From positions 496,001-560,000 of the forward strand of contig NZ_JANUCJ010000003.1 in the NCBI RefSeq assembly GCF_024807615.1: a stretch of 64,000 nucleotides of DNA. The letters run 5' to 3'. Source of the DNA: Tsukamurella ocularis. Lineage in GTDB: Bacteria; Actinomycetota; Actinomycetes; Mycobacteriales; Mycobacteriaceae. The notes beneath the pieces are model-generated. The model searched no databases and was not told where the DNA came from. It saw only the letters and a list, made by a program, of their open reading frames with translations. Within the stretch, counting starts at the first letter, position 1. Each line of letters starts with the position of its first letter. The translations under genes were made by a program, and so were the position numbers. Shown in pieces: positions 30,972 through 39,795 of this stretch.

Positions 30972-31045
30972 TAGCGGTGGGGAGGCTCGATCTCCCGACC
31001 TCACGATTATGAGTCGTGCGCTCTAACCAGCTGAGCTACACCGCC
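30972..31045 (-). tRNA. tRNA-Met (elongator, anticodon CAT)
   Basis: On the minus strand: acceptor GGCGGTG/CACCGCT, D-arm GCTCAGCTGGTTAGAGC, anticodon loop CTCATAA, T-arm GGGAGATCGAGCCTCC. The GTTAGAGC D-loop and location beside rpmG match elongator tRNA-Met. Confidence 0.95.
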
Positions 31046-31077
31046 CTGAGCTATCAGCACATTGCACTGGTCTAGCG

Positions 31078-31150
31078 AGCCCCCTAACGGAATCGAACCG
31101 TTGACCTTTTCCTTACCATGGAAACGCTCTACCGACTGAGCTAAGGGGGC
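31078..31150 (-). tRNA. tRNA-Thr (anticodon GGT)
   Basis: Acceptor GCCCCCT/AGGGGGC, D-arm GCTCAGTCGGTAGAGC, anticodon stem TTTCC/GGAAA with loop ATGGTAA, T-arm CGGTTCGATTCCG. CCA is not encoded. Lies 32 bp upstream of tRNA-Met in the same orientation. Confidence 0.96.
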
Positions 31151-31246
31151 GAGTTCCCGAGGCACCGTCTCCGGTGCTCCAAGAGCCTCAACGAGATTAC
31201 ACACCGCGGCCGAGATCATCCAAATCCGCAGGTCAACTCGTTATCA

Positions 31247-31283
31247 CTGCGGCCTCCGACGTCGGAGACGCCGAAGGCCGCAG
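31247..31283 (-). terminator. Terminator of tRNA-Tyr
   Basis: CTGCGGCCT and AGGCCGCAG pair, with an inner CCGACGTCGG palindrome, directly after the tRNA 3' end on the transcribed strand. Confidence 0.7.
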
Positions 31284-31287
31284 CGGG

Positions 31288-31369
31288 TGGCACGTGTAGG
31301 ATTCGAACCTACGTAGGCTAAGCCGACGGATTTACAGTCCGCTCCCATTGGCCGCTCGGGCAACGTGCC
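31288..31369 (-). tRNA. tRNA-Tyr (anticodon GTA)
   Basis: A class II tRNA of 82 nt: acceptor GGCACGT/ACGTGCC, D-arm GCCCGAGCGGCCAATGGGAGC, anticodon loop CTGTAAA, a long variable arm (GTCGGCTTAGCC region) and T-arm TAGGTTCGAATCCTA. Confidence 0.95.
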
Positions 31370-31463
31370 GTGCACTGCCCGCGAAGGCAGCGGAGAGAAG
31401 ACTACAACGCCCCCGTGGGGGGCACGCAAACCCGCAGGTCAACTGATTAGGAGTCCAGCCGAG

Positions 31464-31955
31464 ATGGCCGATTCGTCATTCGACGTCGTGAGCAAGATCG
31501 ATCGCCAGGAGGTCGCCAACGCCCTCAACCAGGCCTCGAAGGAGCTCAGCCAGCGGTACGACTTCCGCGGTACGAACACCACCGTCGAGTTCTCCGGCGA
31601 GGACAAGGTGGTGCTCACCTCCGACGCCGAGGAGCGGGTCAAGGCCGGCCTCGAAGTCTTCCAGGAGAAGCTCATCAAGCGCGGACTGTCGCTCAAGGCC
31701 TTCGACGCCGGCGACCCCGTCGCCTCCGGCAAGACGTACAAGATCACCGGCACCCTCGTCGAGGGCATCACCAGCGAGAACGCCAAGAAGATCAGCAAGC
31801 TCATCCGCGACGAGGGCCCCAAGTCCGTCAAGGCCCAGATCCAGGGTGAGGAACTGCGGGTCTCCAGCAAGTCGCGCGACGACCTGCAGTCCGTCCAGTC
31901 GCTGCTCAAGAACGCCGACCTCGACATCGCGGTCCAGTTCGTCAACTACCGCTAG
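31464..31955 (+). CDS. yajQ: YajQ-family nucleotide-binding protein
   Basis: A 163-residue YajQ/UPF0234 protein. The N-terminal motif [20 protein letters not shown] and the central [13 protein letters not shown] are hallmarks, and the C-terminal half repeats the ferredoxin-like fold ([20 protein letters not shown]). Xanthomonas and other homologues bind cyclic-di-GMP; elsewhere the role is unknown. ATG 31464 is the start that gives the conserved N-terminus, with GGAG about 12 bp upstream. In mycobacteria it lies in the same neighbourhood as htpX and grcC1. Confidence 0.93.
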   Translation: MADSSFDVVSKIDRQEVANALNQASKELSQRYDFRGTNTTVEFSGEDKVVLTSDAEERVKAGLEVFQEKLIKRGLSLKAFDAGDPVASGKTYKITGTLVEGITSENAKKISKLIRDEGPKSVKAQIQGEELRVSSKSRDDLQSVQSLLKNADLDIAVQFVNYR

Positions 31956-31967
31956 GACCCCTGGTTC

Positions 31968-31983
31968 GACGGTGCACCGTCGG
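31968..31983. repeat. 16-bp palindrome made of two decamer cores
   Basis: CGACGGTGCACCGTCG is a perfect palindrome located 13 bp after yajQ's stop. It combines both orientations of the GCACCGTCGG motif that recurs through the window; it may also act as a terminator stem for yajQ. Confidence 0.7.
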
Positions 31984-32132
31984 GCCGGGTGGTCCGACGG
32001 TGCGCTCATGTTCGGGCCGAAGGGCGGCCCTGCTGGTGGTCGGCGGACCGTCGGATCCGTGATCACGGCTGTGGATTTCCTCACGTCGAGAGAGCGGCGG
32101 CGGATTTCGCCACGCCGCCGGCACAGCGGCGT

Positions 32133-32230
32133 CGTCCCCCGCGCCGCGCCGATTCCCCGCTCCCTCGTCTCGTCCCCCGTGAGACGCCGCGCCTGTGGTG
32201 GGGGCTCGGCCGTCCCCCACGCGACGCCGA
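32133..32230 (+). repeat. Dispersed intergenic stem-loop element, copy C
   Basis: Register identical to the other copies: CGTCCCCC at 32133 and 32171 (offset 38), perfect stem GTGGGGG-N9-CCCCCAC at 32198-32220 (offset 65). The unit GCCGA-(T/G)-CCCCC recurs to about 32280, ending near the stop of the DUF559/AbiEi-like gene at 32298. Confidence 0.8.
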
Positions 32231-32297
32231 GCCCCCCGCGGCGCGCTGATTCCCCCAGTGCACGCCACGCCGAATCCCACGCCGGACGCCGACGGGC

Positions 32298-33266
32298 TCA
32301 CGCGGAGAGGAGGCCGTGGCGGGCCAGCGACGGAGTGAGTTTGCTGCGGAGGCGGGCGTCGCTCAGCAGGTCGTCCCAGTCCCATCGCACGACCTCGAAG
32401 CCGGCGCCGACGAACAGCGCGTGCCGCTCTTTCTCCGCCTCGAGCGCCACCGCGCGCTCGGCGTCGCTGATCCCGTACTTGCCCTTGCCGTCGAACTCGC
32501 CGATGAGCGACCCCCACTCGAAGTCGGCGAACACCCGGCACCCGCCGAGGTCGAACTCGGTCTGCAATCGAGGCATCGGCAGTCCCCACGTCTTGATCAG
32601 CACCCGCGACCAGGACTCACCCGCCGACTCGGCGCAGTCCACCGACATCCCCAGCGCGCGACGCGCGATCGCCGAGCCGCGCCGCTTCCCCAGCCGATCC
32701 AGGCATGCGGCGAAGGCCGCCAGGGACACCGGCGCAGGGTCGGACGGCTTCGGGAAGCGCGGCACAAGACGCACCGCGTCGATCGCGGCGACCCCGCGAA
32801 TGAGGTCGCCGGTCATCGCGACGTCGATCGCCGTGCGCGCCCGTGACGTCACCCGCACGCCGGCGACCTCGACGATCTCTTCGCCGTCGAGGGGCCGCGG
32901 GTGGACGTGGATCCCCGGCCGACGACCGCCGCCGTGGACCCGGTCAACGGTGAAGTGCACATCCTTCCGGGCCGGCCGGAGGAACGGGATGTCGTGCACG
33001 GCGGCGGCGCTCTCGTGGCTGAGCACCCCGCCACACGACGTCGCCGCCGCTACCACTCGCATCCGGTAGAGGACGTGCGCCGGATACTCGCCGGCGAGCG
33101 CGTACATCGCGGTGGCGAGCCTGATCAGGTCGCCCGATTCCACAGCGCGGCTGATCGCCCCGCTCGTCCATCCCGTGGCCAACAGATAGTCGCGAGTCAA
33201 TAGCTCTCCCATGGGCACATCCCACCAGCCGAACCTCGCGCGACTCCGCTCCACGAGGCCGTCCAT
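32298..33266 (-). CDS. AbiEi-like winged-helix protein with C-terminal DUF559/Vsr-type nuclease fold
   Basis: A 322-residue protein. Residues about 20-65 look like the AbiEi antitoxin winged helix (GELLTRDYLLATGWTSGAIS, then RLATAMYAL), a middle domain carries HESAAAVHDIPFLRP and SRARTAIDVAM, and the C-terminus has a PD-(D/E)xK-like pattern: FADFEWGSLIGEFDGKGKYG, with Asp, Glu and Lys in the usual spacing. Such proteins are common and often numerous in actinobacteria and have no assigned function; no AbiEii toxin gene is adjacent. It is bracketed by stem-loop elements C and D in the same orientation. MGELL (18 codons in) is an alternative start. Confidence 0.8.
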   Translation of the reverse strand: MDGLVERSRARFGWWDVPMGELLTRDYLLATGWTSGAISRAVESGDLIRLATAMYALAGEYPAHVLYRMRVVAAATSCGGVLSHESAAAVHDIPFLRPARKDVHFTVDRVHGGGRRPGIHVHPRPLDGEEIVEVAGVRVTSRARTAIDVAMTGDLIRGVAAIDAVRLVPRFPKPSDPAPVSLAAFAACLDRLGKRRGSAIARRALGMSVDCAESAGESWSRVLIKTWGLPMPRLQTEFDLGGCRVFADFEWGSLIGEFDGKGKYGISDAERAVALEAEKERHALFVGAGFEVVRWDWDDLLSDARLRSKLTPSLARHGLLSA

Positions 33267-33297
33267 CCACAGCTACCAGCGGGTATCCACAACTTTT

Positions 33298-33395
33298 CGT
33301 CCCCGTCGCCGCGCCGATTCCCAACCCCCGCGTTCGGTCCCCCGTCGGACGCCGGTCGTGAGGTGGGGGCTCGGCCGTCCCCCACGCGACGCCGA
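33298..33395 (+). repeat. Dispersed intergenic stem-loop element, copy D
   Basis: Register as in the other copies: first box CGTCCCCG at 33298, second GGTCCCCC at 33336 (offset 38), perfect stem GTGGGGG-N9-CCCCCAC at 33363-33385 (offset 65) with the same nine-base loop CTCGGCCGT as copy C. Two more TCCCCC-ACG-N3-CGCCA units extend it to about 33433, close to the HtpX homologue's stop. Confidence 0.8.
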
Positions 33396-33455
33396 GTCCC
33401 CCACGCATCGCCAGCCCTCCCCCACGAAACGCCACCACGAACAGCGTCGTCGGGG

Positions 33456-34316
33456 TTACGACGTGAGGGCCTGCAGGCGCGCGACGCGGCGGTCGACGGG
33501 TGGCTGCGTGCGGAACACCCGGCCCATGCGGTCACTGTCGAGGAAGGGGCAGACCAGCATGGTGTTGGCGTGCACGGCGATCTCGGGCTCGGGCGGCAGA
33601 GGTGCGCGAGCGGCACCGTCGGACACCTTCTGCAGGGCACTGACCAGAGCGGAGGGGGCCCCGGTCACGAGTGCGCCCGCGTGGTCGGCGCGGTAGTCGA
33701 CGGTCCGCGAGACGCCCAGGCGGATCAGCGCGCCGGCGATGGGCGCGAGCACCGACAGCATGGCGTCGACGACCCGGCTGCGGCGTGCGCCGCCGTCGCC
33801 GAAGCCGAGGAGGTAGCCGAAGCCGGCGAAACCGCAGATCACGGCACCGAGCGCCCCAGCGACAGAGGCGGTCAGCGTGTCCCGGGAGCCGATCCGCGCG
33901 AGCTGATGCGCGAGCACCGCCCGCAACTCGTCCTCCTCGAGCAGCTCCAGCAGCCCGATGGTCACGCACACCGCAGCGTGCGCCGGGCCGTGGCCGGTGG
34001 CGAAGGCCGTGGGCGCCCCTGTCGGCGAGACGTAGATCGCGGGCATCGGCAGCCGGGCGGAGGTCGATAGCTCCCGGACCATCCGGAACAGGGCGGGTTG
34101 CTGCAGTTCGGAGACGCTGCGTGCGTGCATCGCGCGCAACGGGAGCGACGGTCCGCTGACGTACAGGTAGGCACATACGCCGGCGGCGAGCACGATCGAC
34201 AGTACGAAGGCCGTCTGCCCGAAGACGGCGCCGGTGGCCATGAGGAAGCCTGCGACCAGCGCCAGGAGCAGCGCGGTGCGGATCTGATTGCCGGTCCTAC
34301 TCCCCAGGCCCTGCAC
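33456..34316 (-). CDS. M48 (HtpX-like) membrane protein with degenerate active site
   Basis: A 286-residue homologue of HtpX by length, two N-terminal membrane helices, the segment PMPAIYVSPTGAPTAFATG, and synteny next to the polyprenyl synthase as in mycobacteria. The zinc protease motif HExxH is replaced: residues 137-141 read H-Q-L-A-R (codons CAT CAG CTC GCG CGG), so the catalytic Glu is Gln and the second His ligand is Arg; the downstream Glu ligand position reads Asp (VDYRAD, D207). It is therefore probably not a protease. GTG 34316 starts 12 bp after the upstream gene, so the two are co-transcribed. Function may be scaffolding or lost. Confidence 0.85.
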   Translation of the reverse strand: MQGLGSRTGNQIRTALLLALVAGFLMATGAVFGQTAFVLSIVLAAGVCAYLYVSGPSLPLRAMHARSVSELQQPALFRMVRELSTSARLPMPAIYVSPTGAPTAFATGHGPAHAAVCVTIGLLELLEEDELRAVLAHQLARIGSRDTLTASVAGALGAVICGFAGFGYLLGFGDGGARRSRVVDAMLSVLAPIAGALIRLGVSRTVDYRADHAGALVTGAPSALVSALQKVSDGAARAPLPPEPEIAVHANTMLVCPFLDSDRMGRVFRTQPPVDRRVARLQALTS

Positions 34317-34328
34317 GAGAAAGGAACC

Positions 34329-35321
34329 TCAGCCCAGGCGCGCGACCGTGAAGGTGACCAGGGACTCGAGTGAGGAGCGGGGCTCGGACTCGGGCAGCTC
34401 GGCCAGCTCGGCGCGAGCCTCGTCGGCGTAGCGGGCCAGCGTGGCCTGCGCCTCCTTCATGCCCGCGGAGCGGCCGAGAAGCTCGATGGCCTCGTCGACC
34501 AGCGCATCCTCGGTGACCGGGCCCACGAGGATCTCGCGCAGTCGATCGGCCTCGGGGCCCTCGTCACGCAGGGCATAGAGCACCGGCAGCGTGAAGACGC
34601 CCTCGCGCAGGTCAGTGCCGGGGGTCTTGCCGGAGTCCTGGGCGATCGAGCTGATATCGATGATGTCGTCGCTGATCTGGAAGGCCATGCCGATGGCGGC
34701 GCCGATGCGATACATCCGCTGTGCCGTCTCCTCGGAGGCGCCGCCGTGCAGCGCGCCCAGCAGGCCGCAGGTGGCTATGAGGCTGCCGGTCTTGCCCCAG
34801 ATCGTGTCGACGTAGTGCTGTACCGGGTCGCCGTCGCCGGCACCCTTGAGCTCGAGCATCTGGCCCGTGACCAGCTCGCCGAAGCACTTCGCGATCACGC
34901 CGACGGCGCGGGGCCCGAGGTCGGCGCCGTACGACGAGGCTCGGGCGAAGAGGTAGTCGCCGGCGAGGATCGCGATCGAGTTCCCCCACCGCGCGTTGGC
35001 CGACGGTGCTCCGCGGCGCGTGTCCGCCTCGTCCATCACGTCGTCGTGGTAGAGCGTCGCGAGGTGGGTCAGCTCCATCGCCGCGGCGGCGGTGATGACC
35101 TGGTCGGACGGCGTGCCGCCGATCCGCCCGGAGAGAACGGTGAACATGGGCCGGAAACGCTTGCCGCCCGCCTGGAACAGGTGCAGGGCCTCCTCGATCA
35201 CGCACCCGTCGGCCTCGGCGATGCCGTCGGCGATGACCTGCTCCACGCGGGCGAGGTCCGCGCGGATCCCCGCCGCGAACTCGTCGGATCCCAGCGAGAC
35301 CCCGGCTACCGTCTTCTCCAC
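34329..35321 (-). CDS. grcC1: Polyprenyl diphosphate synthase (menaquinone side chain)
   Basis: A 330-residue trans-prenyltransferase. First Asp-rich motif DDVMD at residues 93-97, second DDIID at 218-222, with GGKRFRP at 52-58. It elongates farnesyl- or geranyl-type diphosphates with isopentenyl diphosphate, presumably making the prenyl tail used by MenA. GTG at 35321 lies 4 bp after menG's stop; a TAGGCT box (complement of 35328-35333) 6 bp upstream also permits an internal leaderless start inside menG. Orthologue of Rv0562 by synteny. Confidence 0.92.
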   Translation of the reverse strand: MEKTVAGVSLGSDEFAAGIRADLARVEQVIADGIAEADGCVIEEALHLFQAGGKRFRPMFTVLSGRIGGTPSDQVITAAAAMELTHLATLYHDDVMDEADTRRGAPSANARWGNSIAILAGDYLFARASSYGADLGPRAVGVIAKCFGELVTGQMLELKGAGDGDPVQHYVDTIWGKTGSLIATCGLLGALHGGASEETAQRMYRIGAAIGMAFQISDDIIDISSIAQDSGKTPGTDLREGVFTLPVLYALRDEGPEADRLREILVGPVTEDALVDEAIELLGRSAGMKEAQATLARYADEARAELAELPESEPRSSLESLVTFTVARLG

Positions 35322-35325
35322 GCGT

Positions 35326-36015
35326 TCAGCCTAGCGGGCGGGTCGCGGTGTGCAGCGCGACGATGCCGCCGGTCAGGTTCGTCCAGGCCACGTCACCCCA
35401 GCCCGCCTCGCGGACGAGGTCGGCGAGATCGGCCTGCGCCGGCCAGTTCCGGATCGACTCGGCGAGATAGGTGTAGGCCTCCGGGTTCGAGGATCCCTTC
35501 GCCACCACCTGGATGGCCTCCAGCGCCACCTTCTCGTACAGCGCGCGGAAGGCGCCGTTGGTCGGCGTGGAGAACTCGCAGACCACGAGGCGGCCGCCGG
35601 GTCGCACGACGCGCGCCATCTCCCGCAGCCCCGCGACGGTGTCCTGCACGTTGCGCAGGCCGAAGGAAATGGTGGCGGCGTCGAAGGAGTCGTCCGCGAG
35701 CGGCAGCGCCATCGCGTCGCCCGCGACCATCGGCACCCGACGGAAGGCGCCGGCCTGGAGCATCCCCGTCGAGAAGTCGCAGGCTGCGACCCACGCGCCG
35801 GAACGGGCCAGGTCGACGGTCGAGACGCCGGTGCCGGCAGCGAGGTCGAGCACGCGGTCCCCCGGCTTGAGCGCGAGCGCGCGCCGGGTGCGGGCGCGCC
35901 AGTACCGGTCCAGCCCGCCCGTCATGAGCGTGTTGGTCCGGTCGTACCGGCGCGCGACACCGTCGAACATCGACGCGACGTCGCCCGGCTTCTTGTCCAG
36001 AGAGGCCCTTGCCAT
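35326..36015 (-). CDS. menG: Demethylmenaquinone methyltransferase
   Basis: A 229-residue UbiE/MenG SAM methyltransferase. The N-terminal [17 protein letters not shown], motif [16 protein letters not shown] (about residues 54-68) and the UbiE signature region [10 protein letters not shown] are present. It makes the last methylation in menaquinone synthesis. A TAGTTT -10 box (complement of 36023-36028) 7 bp before the ATG suggests a leaderless mRNA. Followed directly by the prenyl synthase and the HtpX homologue. Confidence 0.95.
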   Translation of the reverse strand: MARASLDKKPGDVASMFDGVARRYDRTNTLMTGGLDRYWRARTRRALALKPGDRVLDLAAGTGVSTVDLARSGAWVAACDFSTGMLQAGAFRRVPMVAGDAMALPLADDSFDAATISFGLRNVQDTVAGLREMARVVRPGGRLVVCEFSTPTNGAFRALYEKVALEAIQVVAKGSSNPEAYTYLAESIRNWPAQADLADLVREAGWGDVAWTNLTGGIVALHTATRPLG

Positions 36016-36038
36016 GCCCCGAAAACTACACGAAGTGA

Positions 36039-37190
36039 TCAGACGGCCCGGCCCACGGAGATCTCAGAAGGTCCGGCGATCACGCTCTCGTAGTGCCCGA
36101 ACAGCTGGTCACAGAGGGCTGGCCAGGTGCGTGCCAGAACGGACTTGCGGGCGGCCTCGCCGAACCGGGCGCGCAGCGCGGGATCGGCCAGGGTGTCGAT
36201 GACGCCGGGCAGCAGCTCGGCGAACTCCGCGGTCGGCAGCAGGTAGCCGTTGCGGCAGTGCGCGACGAGGTCGCGCGGCCCGCCCTGGTCGGGCGCGATC
36301 GACGGGACACCCGACGCGAGCGCCTCCTGCACGGCCTGACAGAAGGTCTCGTGCTCGCCGGCGTGCACGAAGACGTCGAGCGAGGCGTAGGCGGCGCCGA
36401 GGTCCGCGCCGCCGAGCTGGCCGGTGAAGACCGCGTGCGGCAGCAGTTTCTCCAGCCGGGCGCGCTCGGGTCCGTCGCCGACGATGACCAGCTGCACGTC
36501 GTCGCGGTGCGCGAGCCCGGCGAGCCGCTCGACGTGCTTCTCCGCGGCGAGCCGCCCGACGAAGCCGACCACCAGCCGGTCCGGACGCTCCCCCAGCCAG
36601 GCGGACCGCAACGCGGCAGAGCGGTGCGAGGGGGCGAAGCGCTCCGCGTCGACGCCGCGCGCCCAGGTCTTCACCCGGGGGACGCGGTGCGCCTCGAGGT
36701 CGGCGACGGACGCCGAGGACGGCGCGAGGGTGAGGTCGCACTGCTTGTGCATCTGCCGGGTCCACCACCAGGCGGCCCGCTCCAGCGGGCCGAGGCCGTA
36801 GGAGCCGGCGAACCCGGCGACGTCGGTCTGGAAGATCGCGACGGTCGGGATGCCGAGCCGCTTCGCCGCGGCGAGGCCGCCCGCACCCAGGAAGTAGGGC
36901 GAGGCGAGGTGCACCACGTCGGGCCGGAAGTCGCGCAGCACATCGACGATGAGCATGTTCGGCTGCCCGATCGGCAGCGAGGAGATCTTCGGCAGCATCC
37001 GCGCGGGCACCCGGTACACGGGGAACCCGAGGTGCTGCGTCGGCGCCGGTTCCTCGCCCGCGACCGCATCGGGTGCGATGACGATCGCCTCGGCGCCCGT
37101 GCGGCGGCAGTGCTCGAGGACCCGGAGCACCGAGTTGGTGACCCCGTTGACGTTCGGCAGGAAGGACTCGGCCACGATCGCGATACGCAC
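36039..37190 (-). CDS. mgtA: GT4 alpha-mannosyltransferase MgtA-like
   Basis: A 383-residue GT-B glycosyltransferase, syntenic with M. tuberculosis Rv0557. It opens with the N-domain [20 protein letters not shown] and has the GT4 donor-binding block [20 protein letters not shown] with the E-x7-E motif near residues 280-300, plus [14 protein letters not shown]. MgtA transfers mannose from GDP-mannose to glucuronosyl-diacylglycerol at the membrane, priming a lipomannan-like glycolipid; that acceptor is inferred from orthology. Confidence 0.88.
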   Translation of the reverse strand: MRIAIVAESFLPNVNGVTNSVLRVLEHCRRTGAEAIVIAPDAVAGEEPAPTQHLGFPVYRVPARMLPKISSLPIGQPNMLIVDVLRDFRPDVVHLASPYFLGAGGLAAAKRLGIPTVAIFQTDVAGFAGSYGLGPLERAAWWWTRQMHKQCDLTLAPSSASVADLEAHRVPRVKTWARGVDAERFAPSHRSAALRSAWLGERPDRLVVGFVGRLAAEKHVERLAGLAHRDDVQLVIVGDGPERARLEKLLPHAVFTGQLGGADLGAAYASLDVFVHAGEHETFCQAVQEALASGVPSIAPDQGGPRDLVAHCRNGYLLPTAEFAELLPGVIDTLADPALRARFGEAARKSVLARTWPALCDQLFGHYESVIAGPSEISVGRAV

Positions 37191-37228
37191 GTCAGCAGTG
37201 TCCCCCGGGGCGGTGACCGTGAGGTTCC

Positions 37229-37681
37229 CTACCGGTCGACGGTGCGCGGAACGTCAGGTGAACTCTCACCCCGGTGGTAGCCGGCGGCGATGAGCAGCAT
37301 GATCGCCCCCACCACCAGCCACGTCCCGGCGGCGACGGACGCGGCGGGCAACACCGCGACGGCGGCGGACCGTCCGGCGACGCGCACCAGCTCCGGATCG
37401 GAGCGGCTGTACTCGACCTGGATGCGGTCGCCGACGTTCAGCTCGCTGGGATACAGGACGCCGAGCGGAGGATTGTGGTTGACGCCGTCGGTCGTGTAGA
37501 AGCTGATCGTCGAGCGGCGGGGCCCGGCGGAGAGCACCTCGGCGGTCGCCGTGCCGCGGTCGGCGTCGATGGTGCGGTCGTCACGCCAGGCGGCCGCGAC
37601 CAGCACCACACAGAGCCCGGTGATGAGGATCGCCGCGCTCAGCAGGACGATCTGCACGCGGCGCAGCGCGGTGCGGCTCAC
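37229..37681 (-). CDS. DUF3592-type membrane protein
   Basis: A 150-residue protein with two membrane helices (residues about 9-30 and 108-130) enclosing an external beta-rich domain ([40 protein letters not shown]). This is the DUF3592 arrangement; the M. tuberculosis counterpart Rv0556 lies at the same place between menD and mgtA. No function known. Coupled to menD by an ATGA overlap (37678-37681). Confidence 0.85.
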   Translation of the reverse strand: MSRTALRRVQIVLLSAAILITGLCVVLVAAAWRDDRTIDADRGTATAEVLSAGPRRSTISFYTTDGVNHNPPLGVLYPSELNVGDRIQVEYSRSDPELVRVAGRSAAVAVLPAASVAAGTWLVVGAIMLLIAAGYHRGESSPDVPRTVDR

Positions 37682-39354
37682 ACGCCCTCCCCCGCGGTCG
37701 GTCCGGCGGCGCTCGACGCCGCGACGCTGATCCGCGCCCGCATCCCGGCGTGCAGCGCGCGCAGGCCGGTGCGCTCGGTGCGCACCTCGACCACGCGCAG
37801 GCCGTCGGCGCGGGTCGCGTCGGCGAGGTCGTCCAGCTCGGCACGTACGTACTCGACGCCGTAGGCGGCGCAGAGGGAGCCGATGTCGGTGCCGTGCGGC
37901 GTGCCGAAGACGCGGGCGGCGGCACCGTCGTACTCCGCACCGGAGTACCGCTCCTCCCCCTGCTCGAGCAGGTTGAAGATGCCGCCCCCGTTGTCGTTGG
38001 CGACGACGATCGTGAGGTTGGCCGGCCGGGGCTCCTCAGGGCCGATGAGCAGGCCGGAGGCGTCGTGCACGAAGGTCAGGTCGCCCATCAGCGCGACGGT
38101 GCGCCGGTCCGGGTGGGCGAGCGCGGCGCCGACGGCGGTGCTGACCGTGCCGTCGATGCCCGCGACGCCGCGGTTGGACAGCACGCGGACGCCGGGCGGG
38201 ACATCGCCGGCGAGGGCGACGTCGCGGACGGGGTTGGACGCCCCGACCACCAGCTGGTCGCCGGTGCGCAGGGCCGCGCAGACGGCGCGGGCCACATGCA
38301 GGCCCGTGACGGGCTCGGCGTCGAGTCCCTCCGCGACGGCCTCCCGCGCGGCGGCGTCGGCGTCGGCGCAGCGCCGCAGCCAGGCCGCGTCGGGCTCGCC
38401 GACGGGCAGGACCCGGGTGCCCGTCGCGGCGACGTTGCCGGAGACGTCGGGCCAGCGCGGCCCCGTCGTCACGGCGTAGACGGTGACCTCCGGATCGGCG
38501 AGCAGGGCGCTCACCTCGCGGTGCAGGGTCGGGCGGCCGCAGATGATGGCCTGCCGCGGCTTGAGGGCCGGCAAGGCCCACGGGTGCAGCGCGTTCTCCG
38601 GCGACGGCGCCGTCGGCTCGGCGACTGTGGGCAGCCCGGCGAGCGCGGGGTTCTGCCCCGCGCCGTGCCCGGAGATGACGACGGTGTCGGGGGTCAGGTC
38701 GATCGGCAGCGGTACGTCGAGGGTGGCGACGGGCGCGACGGTCCACGGGCCCCCGTCGGGCCGGCCGTGCGCGAACTCGGGCGACGGGTCGTCGGGGACG
38801 AGGGGCTCGCGCAGCGGGATGTCGAACTGGACGGGGCCGGCGTTGCCGGTGCGGGCGCCGCGCGCGGCAGAGAGCGCGCGGCAGACGGCGCTGCGCCACT
38901 GCGAGTTGCGATCGAGGCCGGGTTCGGCGAGACCGAGCGACAGCGACGCGCGGACCTGGGTGCCGAAGATGCCGAACTGCTCGACGGTCTGGTTGGCGCC
39001 GGAGCCGAGCAGCTCGTAGGGCCGGTTCGCGCTGATCACCAGCAGCGGGACGCGGGCGTAGTTGGCCTCGTAAACGGCGGGCGCGAGGTTCGCAACGGCG
39101 GTGCCGGAGGTCATGATGATCGCGACGGGACGCCGCGCGGCCGCAGCGAGACCGACCGCGAGAAAGCCGGCGGTGCGCTCGTCGATGCGCACGTGCAGCC
39201 GCAGCTCACCGCGCTTGTCCGCCGCGTGGACGGCGAAGGCGAGCGGCGCGTTGCGCGAGCCGGGGCACAGCACCACGTCGGTGACGCCGCCGCGCACCAG
39301 CTCGTCCACGATCACGCGCGCCTGGAGCGTGGACGGGTTCGGCGGCTTCTGCAT
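37678..39354 (-). CDS. menD: SEPHCHC synthase (menaquinone biosynthesis)
   Basis: A 558-residue ThDP enzyme that joins 2-oxoglutarate to isochorismate. The N-terminal substrate domain includes [32 protein letters not shown] follows near residue 113, and the C-terminal ThDP region has [15 protein letters not shown] and [19 protein letters not shown] at 39354 ([14 protein letters not shown]) has AAGG 8 bp upstream and is preferred to the GTG three codons earlier. It heads the coupled unit menD-DUF3592. Confidence 0.95.
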   Translation of the reverse strand: MQKPPNPSTLQARVIVDELVRGGVTDVVLCPGSRNAPLAFAVHAADKRGELRLHVRIDERTAGFLAVGLAAAARRPVAIIMTSGTAVANLAPAVYEANYARVPLLVISANRPYELLGSGANQTVEQFGIFGTQVRASLSLGLAEPGLDRNSQWRSAVCRALSAARGARTGNAGPVQFDIPLREPLVPDDPSPEFAHGRPDGGPWTVAPVATLDVPLPIDLTPDTVVISGHGAGQNPALAGLPTVAEPTAPSPENALHPWALPALKPRQAIICGRPTLHREVSALLADPEVTVYAVTTGPRWPDVSGNVAATGTRVLPVGEPDAAWLRRCADADAAAREAVAEGLDAEPVTGLHVARAVCAALRTGDQLVVGASNPVRDVALAGDVPPGVRVLSNRGVAGIDGTVSTAVGAALAHPDRRTVALMGDLTFVHDASGLLIGPEEPRPANLTIVVANDNGGGIFNLLEQGEERYSGAEYDGAAARVFGTPHGTDIGSLCAAYGVEYVRAELDDLADATRADGLRVVEVRTERTGLRALHAGMRARISVAASSAAGPTAGEGV

Positions 39355-39375
39355 GCGGACCACCTTACGACCGCG

Positions 39376-39789
39376 TCACCCGTCGGCCAGCTTCGCCAGG
39401 ACCGGACCGGCCAGGAGGAGCAGGTCCCGTTCGAGGCCGGTGAGCCGTTCAGCCATGGCCGACTGGAGCCAGGCGTTGCGAATCTCCCGGTCCTCCTCGA
39501 TCACGGTGCGGCCCGCGTCGGTCAGCTCGACGTACTGCCGCCGACGGTCCGCCTCGTCCCGGCGTCGGCGCACCAGGCCGGCGTCGGCGAGGGCGTTGAG
39601 CGCGGGGGTGAGGGTCTGCGCGCGGACATGGTGCGCCTCGCCGAGTCCGGCCGGCGTGGCCGGTCCGCCGCGGTCGAGACTGCCGAGGATCAGGTACTGG
39701 GTCTCGGTGAGCGGACCGGGCCGGCGGTGGGCACGGATCTCGCGGCTCAGGGAGTGCACGCCGTAGCGGAGGTCGCTGACATCGGACAT
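39376..39789 (-). CDS. MarR-family transcriptional regulator
   Basis: A 137-residue winged-helix regulator: PLTETQYLILGSLDRGGPAT, the recognition helix region VRAQTLTPALNALADAGLVR, and the wing RRRDEADRRRQYVELTDAGR. It is divergent from an AbrB-type membrane protein and may control it. A TAAACT -10 box (complement of 39796-39801) 6 bp before the ATG suggests leaderless transcription. Confidence 0.9.
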   Translation of the reverse strand: MSDVSDLRYGVHSLSREIRAHRRPGPLTETQYLILGSLDRGGPATPAGLGEAHHVRAQTLTPALNALADAGLVRRRRDEADRRRQYVELTDAGRTVIEEDREIRNAWLQSAMAERLTGLERDLLLLAGPVLAKLADG

Positions 39790-39795
39790 AGAAAG

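Larger units (their letters stand above)
31222..31444. repeat. 17-bp direct repeat bracketing tRNA-Tyr
   Basis: AAATCCGCAGGTCAACT (31222-31238) and AAACCCGCAGGTCAACT (31428-31444) differ at one base and flank the tRNA-Tyr gene. No integrase gene or other mobile-element sign is near. Confidence 0.6.
31956..32297. other. Intergenic region with palindrome and stem-loop element, no gene
   Basis: Between the convergent yajQ and DUF559/AbiEi-like genes lie a perfect 16-bp palindrome CGACGGTGCACCGTCG at 31968-31983 (two back-to-back decamer sites), another decamer TCCGACGGTGC at 31993, and stem-loop element copy C. No coding sequence is evident. Confidence 0.75.

Noticed and set aside
31222-31444. 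Integrative-element attachment sites around tRNA-Tyr
   Set aside because: No integrase, no foreign gene content between the repeats, and the enclosed DNA is just the tRNA and its terminator.
32298-33266. Annotation as a complete AbiE toxin-antitoxin or Vsr mismatch endonuclease
   Set aside because: No AbiEii nucleotidyltransferase partner and no cytosine methyltransferase adjoin it; only domain resemblance is supported.
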